From Litorimonas haliclonae (lineage in GTDB: Bacteria > Pseudomonadota > Alphaproteobacteria > Caulobacterales > Maricaulaceae), in the NCBI RefSeq assembly GCF_965138505.1, contig NZ_CBCSCO010000003.1, forward strand, positions 1-64,000: DNA of 64,000 bases, given 5' to 3'. Each line of letters opens with the position of its first letter. Positions within the stretch are counted from its first letter, which is position 1. The notes beneath the pieces are model-generated. The model was not told where the DNA came from. It saw only the letters and a program-made list of their open reading frames with translations, and did no database searches. Of the stretch, positions 55,807 to 64,000 are shown piece by piece. The position numbers and the translations under genes were made by a program.

Positions 55807-56799
55807 ATGGCAAATCCTCTTCATATCGGCAAGTTCGAACTGCGCTCCCGCGTGCTCGTGGCGCCGATGTCAGGCGTAACAGATTTACCCTTCCGTAAAG
55901 TACTGGCTAAATTTCAACCCGGGCTCGTTGTCTCAGAAATGGTAGCGGGGGACCGTTTGGCCAGCGGGGACCCTGAAAATTTGGCGAGAGCCGCAGGGTC
56001 GTCAGAGATTCACCCTCTGGCCGTGCAGCTTGTGGGTCATGATCCCGAGTGGATGGGGGTTGGGGCAAAACTCTGCGAAGAAGCGGGCGCACACATCATA
56101 GATATCAATATGGGGTGTCCGGCCCGTAAAGTCGTCGGGGGTCAATCCGGCTCTGCATTGATGCGGGATTTAAACCATGCCTTGGCAATGATTGAAGAGA
56201 CCTTAAGCGCTACGTCACTTCCCGTAACTCTTAAGATGCGCCTAGGGTGGGATGAGAAGAGTTTGAATGCGGCTGAACTTGCCAAACGGGCCGAAGCCGT
56301 CGGCGTTAAAATGGTTGTGGTTCACGGACGAACGCGCTGCCAATTTTACGAAGGCCGCGCGGATTGGGCAGCTGTGAAAGCCGTGAAAGAGGCCGTCTCA
56401 ATTCCCGTTATTGTCAACGGCGATGTAGATACAGGCGAGGCGGCATGCCGTGCGATGGAACTCTCCGGCGCTGACGGCGTCATGATTGGGCGCGCGCTAA
56501 CGGGGCAGCCTTGGCTGATTTCTGAAATTGCAGAAGCGGTGGACAAAATTCCTGCGCCAAGGCTCTCCTTCTCTCAGAAGTCGGAGATTGCGACGCATCA
56601 TTATACAGATATTCTTCAGTTTTACGGAAAAGGCAAAGGCCTTCGCGTGGCGCGCAAACATGTCGCTGCCTATCTGGAACACGCTCCGATGGATATTCCG
56701 GACTCCGACCGAAGATTAGCGCTTTCCAGTAAAGACCCAAATCAGGTTCTGTCAATTTTAGAGAAGGCGTTTCAGAATGTGGAGCAGACGGCAGCATGA
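55807..56799 (+). CDS. dusB: tRNA-dihydrouridine synthase DusB
   Basis: DusB (also called NifR3) reduces uridines in tRNA using FMN. The 330-residue product has the TIM-barrel start [16 protein letters not shown], the catalytic cysteine in NMGCPARKV, and the FMN motifs VHGRTR and VNGDV. It begins the conserved nifR3-ntrBC-ntrYX-trkA order. Its stop overlaps the ntrB start (ATGA at 56796-56799). Confidence 0.95.
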   Translation: MANPLHIGKFELRSRVLVAPMSGVTDLPFRKVLAKFQPGLVVSEMVAGDRLASGDPENLARAAGSSEIHPLAVQLVGHDPEWMGVGAKLCEEAGAHIIDINMGCPARKVVGGQSGSALMRDLNHALAMIEETLSATSLPVTLKMRLGWDEKSLNAAELAKRAEAVGVKMVVVHGRTRCQFYEGRADWAAVKAVKEAVSIPVIVNGDVDTGEAACRAMELSGADGVMIGRALTGQPWLISEIAEAVDKIPAPRLSFSQKSEIATHHYTDILQFYGKGKGLRVARKHVAAYLEHAPMDIPDSDRRLALSSKDPNQVLSILEKAFQNVEQTAA

Positions 56800-57884
56800 G
56801 TAATCCAGCGCTCGGAACGCATATCGGTGAAGATGCGCCTTATCCGTGCTTTCTGGTTGATCCGGAAACTCAAAAGGTAGCGTGGGCGAACGACGCCGCC
56901 CAAAGCTGGACTGGGTTATCAGTCAAAGGGTTGAGCAAGCAAGACATCTGGACGATTTTGAATATCCAAGACGTTCCCAGAGACCGTATTTTACAGTCTT
57001 TCGATGAAGGGAGTGCCGTGACAGTTCGTGATTGCGAGATTAAATTCGAGCACCGGAAAGGCGCCGAAGTCCAGCTCTCTCACGTAACGTCTTTCTCGAC
57101 CCAAGGTCATATCGGCCTGGGTATTCGGTTCGCCAAAGCCCAACCCCGAAATAATCGTATGGGCGGACAGGTTGTGTCCGGCATGGGCCGATTAATAGCA
57201 CACGAACTTAAAAACCCTCTGGCCGGGATAAAGGGCGCGGCGCAGCTTTTGCGCGAAGATGTCTCCAACGAAGAAGGGCAGTCTCTGATTGACCTTATAT
57301 CGTCGGAAATCGACCGGATCCGCCGATTGGCTGACCGGATGGAAACGCTGGGTGACAGCGACCCGGAAATTGAAGAGCAGGTCAATATTCACGAAATTCT
57401 CAGACGGGCTCGGAAAATTATTCAGTCCGCTGATAAAAACCTGGTTTTCACCGAACATTACGATCCGTCCTTGCCACACGCCGCAGGCGACCCAGACACT
57501 CTGATGCAAGCGGTCTTAAACCTTATTAAAAATGCGTCTGAAGCAGGCACTGAGATTACCTTGCAAACCAAATTTAGAAGTGGGGTTTCCGCCACAGGAG
57601 AGGGCGAGGAAAAGTCCCAGAGCCTGCCGATAGAAGTCCAAATTATTGATAATGGTCCCGGCATACCTGCCGACTTGGTTGATCAGGTGTTCCAGCCCTT
57701 CATGTCAACAAAACAGGACGGGCAGGGGCTCGGTCTTGCGCTTGTTTCAAAAGTCGCCGCCGCTCATGGCGGCGTTGTCGAAGTGCGTTCGCATCCAGGC
57801 CATACTGCTTTTTCTCTCCTTCTTCCTGCTCCGCGTCCCAAGAACGAACGCCCTAATACAGAAAGTCCAGATAATGAAATATGA
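56796..57884 (+). CDS. ntrB: Nitrogen regulation histidine kinase NtrB
   Basis: NtrB phosphorylates or dephosphorylates NtrC in response to PII and nitrogen status. The 362-residue product has an N-terminal PAS-like domain, a phospho-acceptor region [19 protein letters not shown] near residue 135, and a HATPase domain with DNGPGI and GLGLAL. It is soluble. The stop overlaps the ntrC start by 11 bases, so they are co-translated. Confidence 0.93.
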   Translation: MSNPALGTHIGEDAPYPCFLVDPETQKVAWANDAAQSWTGLSVKGLSKQDIWTILNIQDVPRDRILQSFDEGSAVTVRDCEIKFEHRKGAEVQLSHVTSFSTQGHIGLGIRFAKAQPRNNRMGGQVVSGMGRLIAHELKNPLAGIKGAAQLLREDVSNEEGQSLIDLISSEIDRIRRLADRMETLGDSDPEIEEQVNIHEILRRARKIIQSADKNLVFTEHYDPSLPHAAGDPDTLMQAVLNLIKNASEAGTEITLQTKFRSGVSATGEGEEKSQSLPIEVQIIDNGPGIPADLVDQVFQPFMSTKQDGQGLGLALVSKVAAAHGGVVEVRSHPGHTAFSLLLPAPRPKNERPNTESPDNEI

Positions 57885-59190
57885 AGTTCTGCTTGCCGAC
57901 GATGATGACAGCGTTCGGCTCGTTCTATCGAAAGCGCTGACCCGAGCTGGTCATAATGTCAAAGCGACAGACAATGCTCAGACCCTGTTGAAGTGGGCGC
58001 AAGCCGGGCAGGGAGATATAATCGTCACCGACGTTATGATGGGGGGACGGGAGGTCTTTGAAACCCTTCCTGAAATTTCGGCGGCGCGGCCAAAAATGCC
58101 AATTGTCGTTATCAGCGCAAATAATACGGTCAACACAGCACTGAAAGCCGGACAGCAAAAAGTCTTTGAGTATGTGCCAAAACCTTTTGATCTCGACGAT
58201 GTCACCAATGCAGTGTCGCGGGCAGGGCAATCCGTTAATCCGCGCCGTGGCCGGGTTAATCCGAAAACTAAGCGACTTCCCATAATTGGGCGTAGTCCGG
58301 CTATGCAACCCGTCTACCGCGCTGTCTCGCGTTTTTCTTCAAGTGATTTGCCTGTTCTCATTCAAGGCGCGGTGGGGACCGGGAAAGATTTGGTTGCGCA
58401 GCTTCTCCATGATGGCGGCCCGCGCGCGGATCGTCCATTTTTGCGGACCAGTGACTTTTCCAACACGTCTCTGACCCTGCAAAAGGTCAATGGCGGAGAT
58501 ATTTATCTGGACGAAATTGCAGAGCTTAGCCTGACGCAACAAGAGGGCTTGATGTCGCTTATGACAGAAGCCGAACTGATACCGGCGTCGAAACGTCCGC
58601 GCGTTCTCTCCGCCACACGAAAAGATTTACGTAAGATGGCTGAAAGCGGCGCCTTCCGTGACGATTTATTGTTTCGAATCAATGTGGCTGAAATACGTAT
58701 TCCGCCTCTGTCAGGGCGGGATAAGGATACTTATGAATTGGCTGAAAGCTTTTTGTCCCATGCGTCTCCGGGCCAGCCGCGACGTTTCGAATCTGATGCC
58801 TTAGATATTCTGCACCGCCATAGCTGGGCCGGAAATGTACGGGAATTAGAAAATTTAGTTAGACGACTTTCTGTATTGTATTCTGACGACGTCATAACCG
58901 CAGATATGGTGTTACAGGAATTCTCCAAAGATATCCCTTCTCGCAACGCTGAGGGCGAGACAAAGGAAAAACTCGATAAAAAACTCGAAGAAGCTTGCCG
59001 CATTCTATTGAACGACGAGACTGCGGAACTTGAAGAAACGATATATCAAACAGCTCTGTCATGGGTAGAAAAGCCGCTAATTGTCGAAGCTTTGCGGCTG
59101 ACAGGGGGGAATCGGGCCAAGGCGGCGGAACTTCTTGGAATACATAGAAACACCCTTCGGACGCGTCTGAAATCTCTAGAAATCTCTTAA
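57874..59190 (+). CDS. ntrC: NtrC response regulator lacking the GAFTGA loop
   Basis: The 438-residue product has a receiver domain (D53 in IVTDVMM, K103 in VPKPF), an AAA+ domain (Walker A G165-K171 in IQGAVGTGKD, Walker B IYLDE near 210-214) and a Fis-type HTH (LTGGNRAKAAELLGIHRNTL). Only about 38 residues separate the Walker A lysine from Walker B, where about 65-70 are usual, and the GAFTGA motif that contacts sigma-54 is gone. Rhodobacter capsulatus NtrC also lacks this motif and works with the housekeeping sigma factor, so a similar mode is likely. The start is internal to a longer frame and is set by the overlap with ntrB. Confidence 0.92.
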   Translation: MKYEVLLADDDDSVRLVLSKALTRAGHNVKATDNAQTLLKWAQAGQGDIIVTDVMMGGREVFETLPEISAARPKMPIVVISANNTVNTALKAGQQKVFEYVPKPFDLDDVTNAVSRAGQSVNPRRGRVNPKTKRLPIIGRSPAMQPVYRAVSRFSSSDLPVLIQGAVGTGKDLVAQLLHDGGPRADRPFLRTSDFSNTSLTLQKVNGGDIYLDEIAELSLTQQEGLMSLMTEAELIPASKRPRVLSATRKDLRKMAESGAFRDDLLFRINVAEIRIPPLSGRDKDTYELAESFLSHASPGQPRRFESDALDILHRHSWAGNVRELENLVRRLSVLYSDDVITADMVLQEFSKDIPSRNAEGETKEKLDKKLEEACRILLNDETAELEETIYQTALSWVEKPLIVEALRLTGGNRAKAAELLGIHRNTLRTRLKSLEIS

Positions 59191-59232
59191 ATGAGCGAAA
59201 AAAAAAGGATAACCAAAAGGAAAGAGTTTCTT

Positions 59233-59298
59233 GTGTTGATTTTGAGCAACACTGCGATAAAAGAGTAACACTTGCGCCTTTATGAGGCGTGCAACACT
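59233..59298 (+). repeat. Repeats between ntrC and ntrY
   Basis: AACACT occurs three times in the same orientation (59248-59253, 59267-59272, 59293-59298). The first is part of a perfect dyad GTGTTG 59233-59238 / CAACAC 59247-59252. They surround the ntrY start region and may be binding sites for NtrX or NtrC. The 98-base gap holds nothing else. Confidence 0.35.
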
Positions 59299-61706
59299 CG
59301 GATAGCGTGACTGAAACGACACCCATTCAGGCCCCACTGCCAAGAAATAACTCGCCCGAGGACTCGGCCAGCTCTCAAGCCGATGCTGCGAAAATGAAGA
59401 GCGCTGAGTTAAAGCCGTCAGACTACCCCGTTCAGCCTTTCATAAAACGCGCCCCGCGCATCGCGCGTTCAGCGCTGTTTGGCGTGTTATTTATGACGGC
59501 CATCTTCGTCACGATTCTGGGGGCGTTGTTTTCATTTTCGGAGCAATCAGAACAGGTTGACCGTTCTTTTGACGTTTTGAGCGCCAATCTTATTCTCATT
59601 ATTTTGCTCGCTATTTATTTGGGCTATCGTGTTTGGAGTACGCTGTTTACCAAGTCGAGGCGCCGCTCGGCGCCTCTCTTGCATCGCCGCTTTGTTTTTA
59701 TTTTCAGTCTCGCAGCCCTGGTTCCGGCGATTATTGTCGGCGTTTTTTCTTTGTCCTTTATCAGTCAGAACATCAGTGATATTTTCGGTGAGGATGTTCG
59801 CAAAAACATGGAGCAAGCCCGGTCTATTCTAGATGACTATGTCGATCAGGAACTTGCGAGTTTAGGAAAAGATATCAATTTTCTTTCTGCTGCAATTGAT
59901 GCTGACCCCGCCATGATAGAACAGCGGATAACACTCACAGCGGAGTTGCAAGTTCGAGCCCGTGTTCGTGATCTCGATTCTGTCTATATTATAAGTGATA
60001 AGGGAGATGTGCTTTCACGCGTCGAGTCGCCTTTTGCGCCAGACTTTCGTGTGCCGGCCGACAGTGTTTTTCAAAGTATTCAAAATGGCGGAGTTGCCTA
60101 TCAAAAGAGGGACGACCTAGATTACCTCATTGCGCTATCGCCGTTGCCGGGGTTTGAAAATGTCTATCTTTATGTCGGCCGTGTCCTCCGGTCCGATAGT
60201 CAGGTTCTCTCAAGCATATCCGGCATCGAAGGCGCGACACAGTCCTTGGCTAATTTCAACCGGAAACAGGCCAAGACACGGAACATTTTTGTTTTGACCC
60301 TCATGGAAACCGCTTTGCTCATTCTTATGGCGGCTATCTGGTTGGGGCTCATGTTGGGCAATAGAATTATTGACCCGTTGGGCCGGTTGATTACGGCAGC
60401 CGAACGGGTTCGGGCAGGGGATTTGAGTGCCCGGGTGAATGTAAGCGAAGACTGGGGAGAGATTTCCGATTTGGGCAGCGCCTTTAACCGAATGACACAA
60501 CAGCTCGACTCACAACGCGACGCCTTGGTCAAAGAACACGATATTTCCGAACAAAGGCGCCAGTTTTCCGAAGCGGTACTATCAGGCGTTCGCGCTGGGG
60601 TTATCGGTTTAGCCCAGACAGGCCGAATAACGCTCATCAATAAATCCGCGGAACAACTTTTAGGCTTTGACGGCGAAAGTCTTTTGGGGCGTCCGATTGA
60701 TCAGGTTTTATCCCCTTTCGCTCCGGCTTTTAAGAAAGGACGAGAAAGTATTCAGGCGTCCGCAGAGGATCAAGTCAGTTTTGAAATTGATGGCCAAGTG
60801 CGTAATTTTGATCTTCGGGTTTCTGCCTATGAAGGGGCGCGAAAGGATACCGGTTGGGTTCTGACCTTTGATGATATGACCCGGCTTGTTTCTGCCCAAA
60901 GGCATTCCGCTTGGCGAGAAGTCGCCCGCCGGATTGCGCATGAGATTAAAAACCCTCTGACACCAATCCAGCTCTCAGCGGAAAGATTGGAAAGAAAGTA
61001 TAGCAGAGAAATTAAGAGCGACCCTCAGGTCTTTGCCAATTGCACTCAAACTATTATCCGGCAAGTGGCTAGCTTGGAGCAAATGGTGAATGAGTTTTCG
61101 GCCTTCGCTCGTATGCCGGCGCCGGAATTTGCCAATGTCGAATTGCAGTCTATTTTGGCAGAAGTCTTGTTTGAGCAGGGCGTCGCTTTTCCGGATATCA
61201 AATTTGTTCAAACGGCCAAGAATAAACGTATTCCTGTTATCTGGGGAGATGAACGTCTCATTACTCAAGCCCTGACAAACATTTTTAAAAATGCTGGTGA
61301 AGCCGTGCTACGGGCCTATGATCAATCCGGGGAAGGAAAAGTCGAAGGCCGAATAGAAGTGGAGCTCGTCTCTGAAGAAGAGGCTGTCTTGATTCGAATC
61401 GTTGACAATGGTCCTGGGTGGCCGGCCACAGACAGAGCGCGTTTGCTCGAGCCTTATGTCACAACGCGTGAAAGCGGAACAGGGCTCGGTCTGGCCATCG
61501 TCAACCGTATTGCAGAAGACCACGGCGGAAGTCTGATACTGGCGGAACCGCCGACCGGAAAAACTGGAGCCTGCGTAGAAATCCGCTTTGCGCGAAAGAA
61601 AGTCTCCATTCCGACCCCAGCTGTAAAGCCTTCCTTGAAGGAAACAAAACCCAAAAAGCCGAAGCCAAAAAAGACTAACCCTCAAAGGACTAAGCATGAA
61701 AAATGA
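59289..61706 (+). CDS. ntrY: Membrane histidine kinase NtrY
   Basis: NtrY pairs with NtrX in nitrogen, redox and envelope control. The 805-residue product has about four membrane segments (near residues 58-80, 94-115, 135-160 and 335-360), a periplasmic sensor between the third and fourth, a HAMP region, a PAS domain, the phospho-acceptor RRIAHEIKNPLTPIQLSAERL and a HATPase domain, then a Lys/Pro-rich tail. The start is uncertain: GTG 59289 has only a poorly spaced GAGG; GTG 59307 and ATG 59394 are alternatives. The stop overlaps ntrX by 11 bases. Confidence 0.92.
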   Translation: MQHSDSVTETTPIQAPLPRNNSPEDSASSQADAAKMKSAELKPSDYPVQPFIKRAPRIARSALFGVLFMTAIFVTILGALFSFSEQSEQVDRSFDVLSANLILIILLAIYLGYRVWSTLFTKSRRRSAPLLHRRFVFIFSLAALVPAIIVGVFSLSFISQNISDIFGEDVRKNMEQARSILDDYVDQELASLGKDINFLSAAIDADPAMIEQRITLTAELQVRARVRDLDSVYIISDKGDVLSRVESPFAPDFRVPADSVFQSIQNGGVAYQKRDDLDYLIALSPLPGFENVYLYVGRVLRSDSQVLSSISGIEGATQSLANFNRKQAKTRNIFVLTLMETALLILMAAIWLGLMLGNRIIDPLGRLITAAERVRAGDLSARVNVSEDWGEISDLGSAFNRMTQQLDSQRDALVKEHDISEQRRQFSEAVLSGVRAGVIGLAQTGRITLINKSAEQLLGFDGESLLGRPIDQVLSPFAPAFKKGRESIQASAEDQVSFEIDGQVRNFDLRVSAYEGARKDTGWVLTFDDMTRLVSAQRHSAWREVARRIAHEIKNPLTPIQLSAERLERKYSREIKSDPQVFANCTQTIIRQVASLEQMVNEFSAFARMPAPEFANVELQSILAEVLFEQGVAFPDIKFVQTAKNKRIPVIWGDERLITQALTNIFKNAGEAVLRAYDQSGEGKVEGRIEVELVSEEEAVLIRIVDNGPGWPATDRARLLEPYVTTRESGTGLGLAIVNRIAEDHGGSLILAEPPTGKTGACVEIRFARKKVSIPTPAVKPSLKETKPKKPKPKKTNPQRTKHEK

Positions 61707-63084
61707 TATTTTGATTGTTGAAGATGAGAGTGACATCCGGGAAATGATCGCGGGCATTCTTGATGATGAAGGTCATATTACCCGTCAGGCCGGGACGAGC
61801 GACGCCGCGCTTGAATCGGTCAAAAAGCGACAGCCGTCACTCGTTGTCCTTGACGTCTGGCTGAAGGGCAGCGGTATGGACGGGATTGAACTGCTCGACA
61901 GTTTAAAGGCCTCTTATCCAAACTTACCCGTTATCGTCATTAGTGGTCACGGCACAGTCGAAACCGCTGTCTCTGCTATTCGCAAAGGCGCGTATGATTA
62001 TATCGTCAAACCCTTTAAGTCAGAGAAGTTGATTGTCACGGTCTCGCGGGCGCTTGAAAATGCCAGGTTGCGACAGGAAAATGAAGAGTTAAAGGGCCGC
62101 ACCCAGACTGATACGACTTTGGTCGGAACGTCCACTATTGTTCAGCAATTACGGTCGAAAATTGAACGGATTGCCGCGACGAATTCACGGGTTTTGATTA
62201 CAGGGCCTTCGGGGTCTGGAAAAGAGCTTATTGCCCGACTTCTCCATGCACAGTCCAGACGCGCGGACGGGCCTTTCAAGGCCGTCAATGCGGCGTCTAT
62301 GGTGCCAGAGCGGGTAGAAGAAGAATTATTTGGGGTCGAAGACGCCGACGGTGCCGTGGTAAAAACAGGGCTGTTGGAGTCCGCTCATAACGGAACGCTT
62401 TATGTTGATGAAGTGGCGGATATGCCCTCTGAAACTCAAGGTAAATTGCTTCGGCTCTTGGTTGAACAGCGCTTTCACAGGCTTGGGGGGAGCCAAGATG
62501 TACAAGTTGACGTTCGGGTTATTACGTCCAGTTCCCATGATTTATTGAATGACGTGGAAGCAGGGAATTTCCGTGAGGATCTGTTTCACCGTTTGAACGT
62601 CATGCCTCTAGAGTCCTCTCCGCTGAGTGAGCGCCGCGAAGACATTCCGCTCTTGGTGGAACATTTTATCTCCCAACTTGCGGCGTCTACAGGGCTTCCG
62701 GCGCGAGAAATTGGACCGGATGCGATGGCGGCTTTGCAGGCTCATGACTGGCCCGGAAATGTAAGACAGCTCCGAAATAATGTTGAACGCTTGTTGATTT
62801 TGGCAACGGGAGAGCCCGGCCAACCTATTACTTTGGCGACGTTGCCCCCCGAAGTATCTGTTGTCCGGCCATCGGGCGGACCTGCGGAGTCAGAGAAAAT
62901 GATTTCAATGCCCCTACGGGATGCGAGAGAGCATTTCGAACGGGAATACCTACAAGCGCAAATAGACCGCTTTGACGGGAATATTTCACGCACAGCAAGT
63001 TTTGTCGGTATGGAGCGTTCAGCCTTGCACCGAAAGCTAAAGTCGCTAGGTTTGGGCGCAAATGGGCGTGATGACGCCTCCTGA
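61696..63084 (+). CDS. ntrX: Response regulator NtrX
   Basis: The 462-residue product has a receiver (D53 in VVLDVWLKGSGMDG, K105 region VKPFKSEK), an AAA+ domain (GPSGSGKELIA, TLYVDEVADM) and a Fis-type HTH. Where sigma-54 activators have GAFTGA, this protein has GVEDADGAVVKT, as is usual for alphaproteobacterial NtrX, so it probably does not activate sigma-54. It is the last gene of the ntr operon before trkA. Confidence 0.93.
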   Translation: MKNDILIVEDESDIREMIAGILDDEGHITRQAGTSDAALESVKKRQPSLVVLDVWLKGSGMDGIELLDSLKASYPNLPVIVISGHGTVETAVSAIRKGAYDYIVKPFKSEKLIVTVSRALENARLRQENEELKGRTQTDTTLVGTSTIVQQLRSKIERIAATNSRVLITGPSGSGKELIARLLHAQSRRADGPFKAVNAASMVPERVEEELFGVEDADGAVVKTGLLESAHNGTLYVDEVADMPSETQGKLLRLLVEQRFHRLGGSQDVQVDVRVITSSSHDLLNDVEAGNFREDLFHRLNVMPLESSPLSERREDIPLLVEHFISQLAASTGLPAREIGPDAMAALQAHDWPGNVRQLRNNVERLLILATGEPGQPITLATLPPEVSVVRPSGGPAESEKMISMPLRDAREHFEREYLQAQIDRFDGNISRTASFVGMERSALHRKLKSLGLGANGRDDAS

Positions 63085-63124
63085 TAAATGCCGGGGCCGA
63101 GCCCCGATCACAATGTGAGGGCTC

Positions 63125-64000
63125 ATGCGGGTCATAATTTGCGGTGCAGGGCGAGTTGGTTACGGGCTTGCTGCGCGCCTTGCAGCTGAAAACAATACGG
63201 TTACGGTGATCGAGTTGTCGCCGGATCTTATCCGTCAGATTACGACAGATTTGGACGTGCGAGGCGTCATCGGAAACGGCGCCCATCCAGATGTTCTTGT
63301 CCGGGCTGGCATCCGAAATACGGATATGATTATCGCGGTTACCCACGCCGATGAGGTCAATATGGTCTCCTGCCAAGTGGCGCATTCGCTCTTTGACGTT
63401 CCCACAAAAATTGCTCGGGTGAGGGCGCAGAGCTATCTTAACAGTCAATGGAATGATCTTTACAGCCGCGAAAACATGCCAATCGATATTATTATTTCTC
63501 CGGAAATAGAGATTGGTAAAGCGATTGTTAGGCGATTGAACACTCCAGGAGCTTTCAATGTCGTGCCATTTGGAAACGGGCAGGTTCTGCTCTTGGGTGT
63601 CCAAATCGACGAGGATTGTCCGATCGTTGATACCCCAATCCGTCAAATCCCGGACTTATTTGAGGGGCTCCACGCCGCGATTGTCGGTATTAAACGAGAT
63701 GGTTTGGTCTTCGCGCCAACTTCTGATGATCCGCTTAATGTAGGGGATGATGCTTATATAATCACCAAGTCTGAACATGCGGCGCGTCTGTTGGAAGTGA
63801 TCGGGAACCATGAAGCCAAGGCGAGACACGTCGTGATCATCGGGGCCGGAAATGTCGGAACCTATGTCGCGCGTGAGCTAGAGGCCGTCTCAGGTATGCG
63901 TGTACGTATGATTGAATACAACAAAGACCGCGCGGAGAAGGCTGCGGATGAGTTATCAAAGACGGTTGTTCTTAACGGTGACGCAATGGACGCGAATATT
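63125..64000 (+). CDS. trkA: Trk potassium uptake protein TrkA, 3' end outside window
   Basis: TrkA is the NAD-binding regulatory subunit of the Trk potassium channel. The 292 codons seen have the first RCK domain (VIICGAGRVGYGLAARL, with AVTHADEVNM) and the start of the second (VVIIGAGNVGTYVAREL). GAGGG precedes ATG 63125. The gene runs off the end with no stop; full-length TrkA is about 458 residues, so one-third is missing. In related genomes hfq and hflX follow. Confidence 0.95.
   Translation, partial: MRVIICGAGRVGYGLAARLAAENNTVTVIELSPDLIRQITTDLDVRGVIGNGAHPDVLVRAGIRNTDMIIAVTHADEVNMVSCQVAHSLFDVPTKIARVRAQSYLNSQWNDLYSRENMPIDIIISPEIEIGKAIVRRLNTPGAFNVVPFGNGQVLLLGVQIDEDCPIVDTPIRQIPDLFEGLHAAIVGIKRDGLVFAPTSDDPLNVGDDAYIITKSEHAARLLEVIGNHEAKARHVVIIGAGNVGTYVARELEAVSGMRVRMIEYNKDRAEKAADELSKTVVLNGDAMDANI

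Noticed and set aside
59191..59268. 25-codon frame starting right after the ntrC stop
   Set aside because: It is short, basic and poorly placed, with no known leader-peptide pattern or terminator/antiterminator pair.

Overview
The window looks like chromosomal core DNA of a stalked or dimorphic alphaproteobacterium of the Caulobacterales/Hyphomonadaceae/Robiginitomaculaceae type. The signs are a CckA-like hybrid kinase, sites matching the CtrA motif TTAA-N7-TTAA, clustered GANTC (CcrM-type) sites, a GTTC-N7-GTTC SOS box before recA, the dusB-ntrBC-ntrYX-trkA order, and a zapA-6S RNA pair. Base composition appears moderate (near 50% GC by eye). The family placement is inference. I see no prophage, insertion sequence, CRISPR array, rRNA or tRNA.

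Regions: 1-900 holds the end of an unknown gene whose 3' part is built from three perfect palindromes (an interspersed repeat cluster). 936-8300 carries a secreted PAN-domain protein, RF3, a DUF1704 metallopeptidase-like protein, rdgB-hemW and a DUF2975/XRE pair. 8302-11563 is a gap-pgk-fba glycolytic operon on the minus strand. 11716-12608 is DUF4164-zapA-6S RNA. 12857-20445 (minus strand) holds an MHYT histidine kinase, a lipoprotein amidohydrolase, an alpha/beta hydrolase, dnaB and a MoxR ATPase. 20656-27627 has dksA, an RND efflux pair, a MarR regulator with a clear operator, and a VOC/DUF1428/AHSA1 trio. 27664-33818 has a TonB-dependent receptor and two tandem DUF885 lipoproteins.

The second half is mostly housekeeping: cckA, recA, alaS-arfB, an acetylpolyamine/histone deacetylase-like hydrolase, rpmF, eno, ftsB, and a pyruvate dehydrogenase cluster (pdhA, MAPEG protein, pdhB, pdhC, unknown gene, lpd). 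After an acyltransferase come lipA-coq10, cinA-ispDF on the other strand, and dusB-ntrB-ntrC-ntrY-ntrX-trkA running off the end.

The genes tie together through central carbon flow (gap, pgk, fba, eno, pdh, lipoate synthesis by lipA) and cell-cycle control (cckA, with CtrA-like sites before ftsB, the unknown gene at 48925, the PAN gene and the MHYT kinase). The most interesting points are an NtrC that has lost the sigma-54-contacting GAFTGA loop, a GAPDH whose cofactor pocket has NADP-type residues, a CtrA box with two GANTC sites in front of ftsB, an unknown membrane-anchored gene with its own CtrA-like box inside the pdh cluster, and a triple DnaA-box-like array upstream of dnaB.
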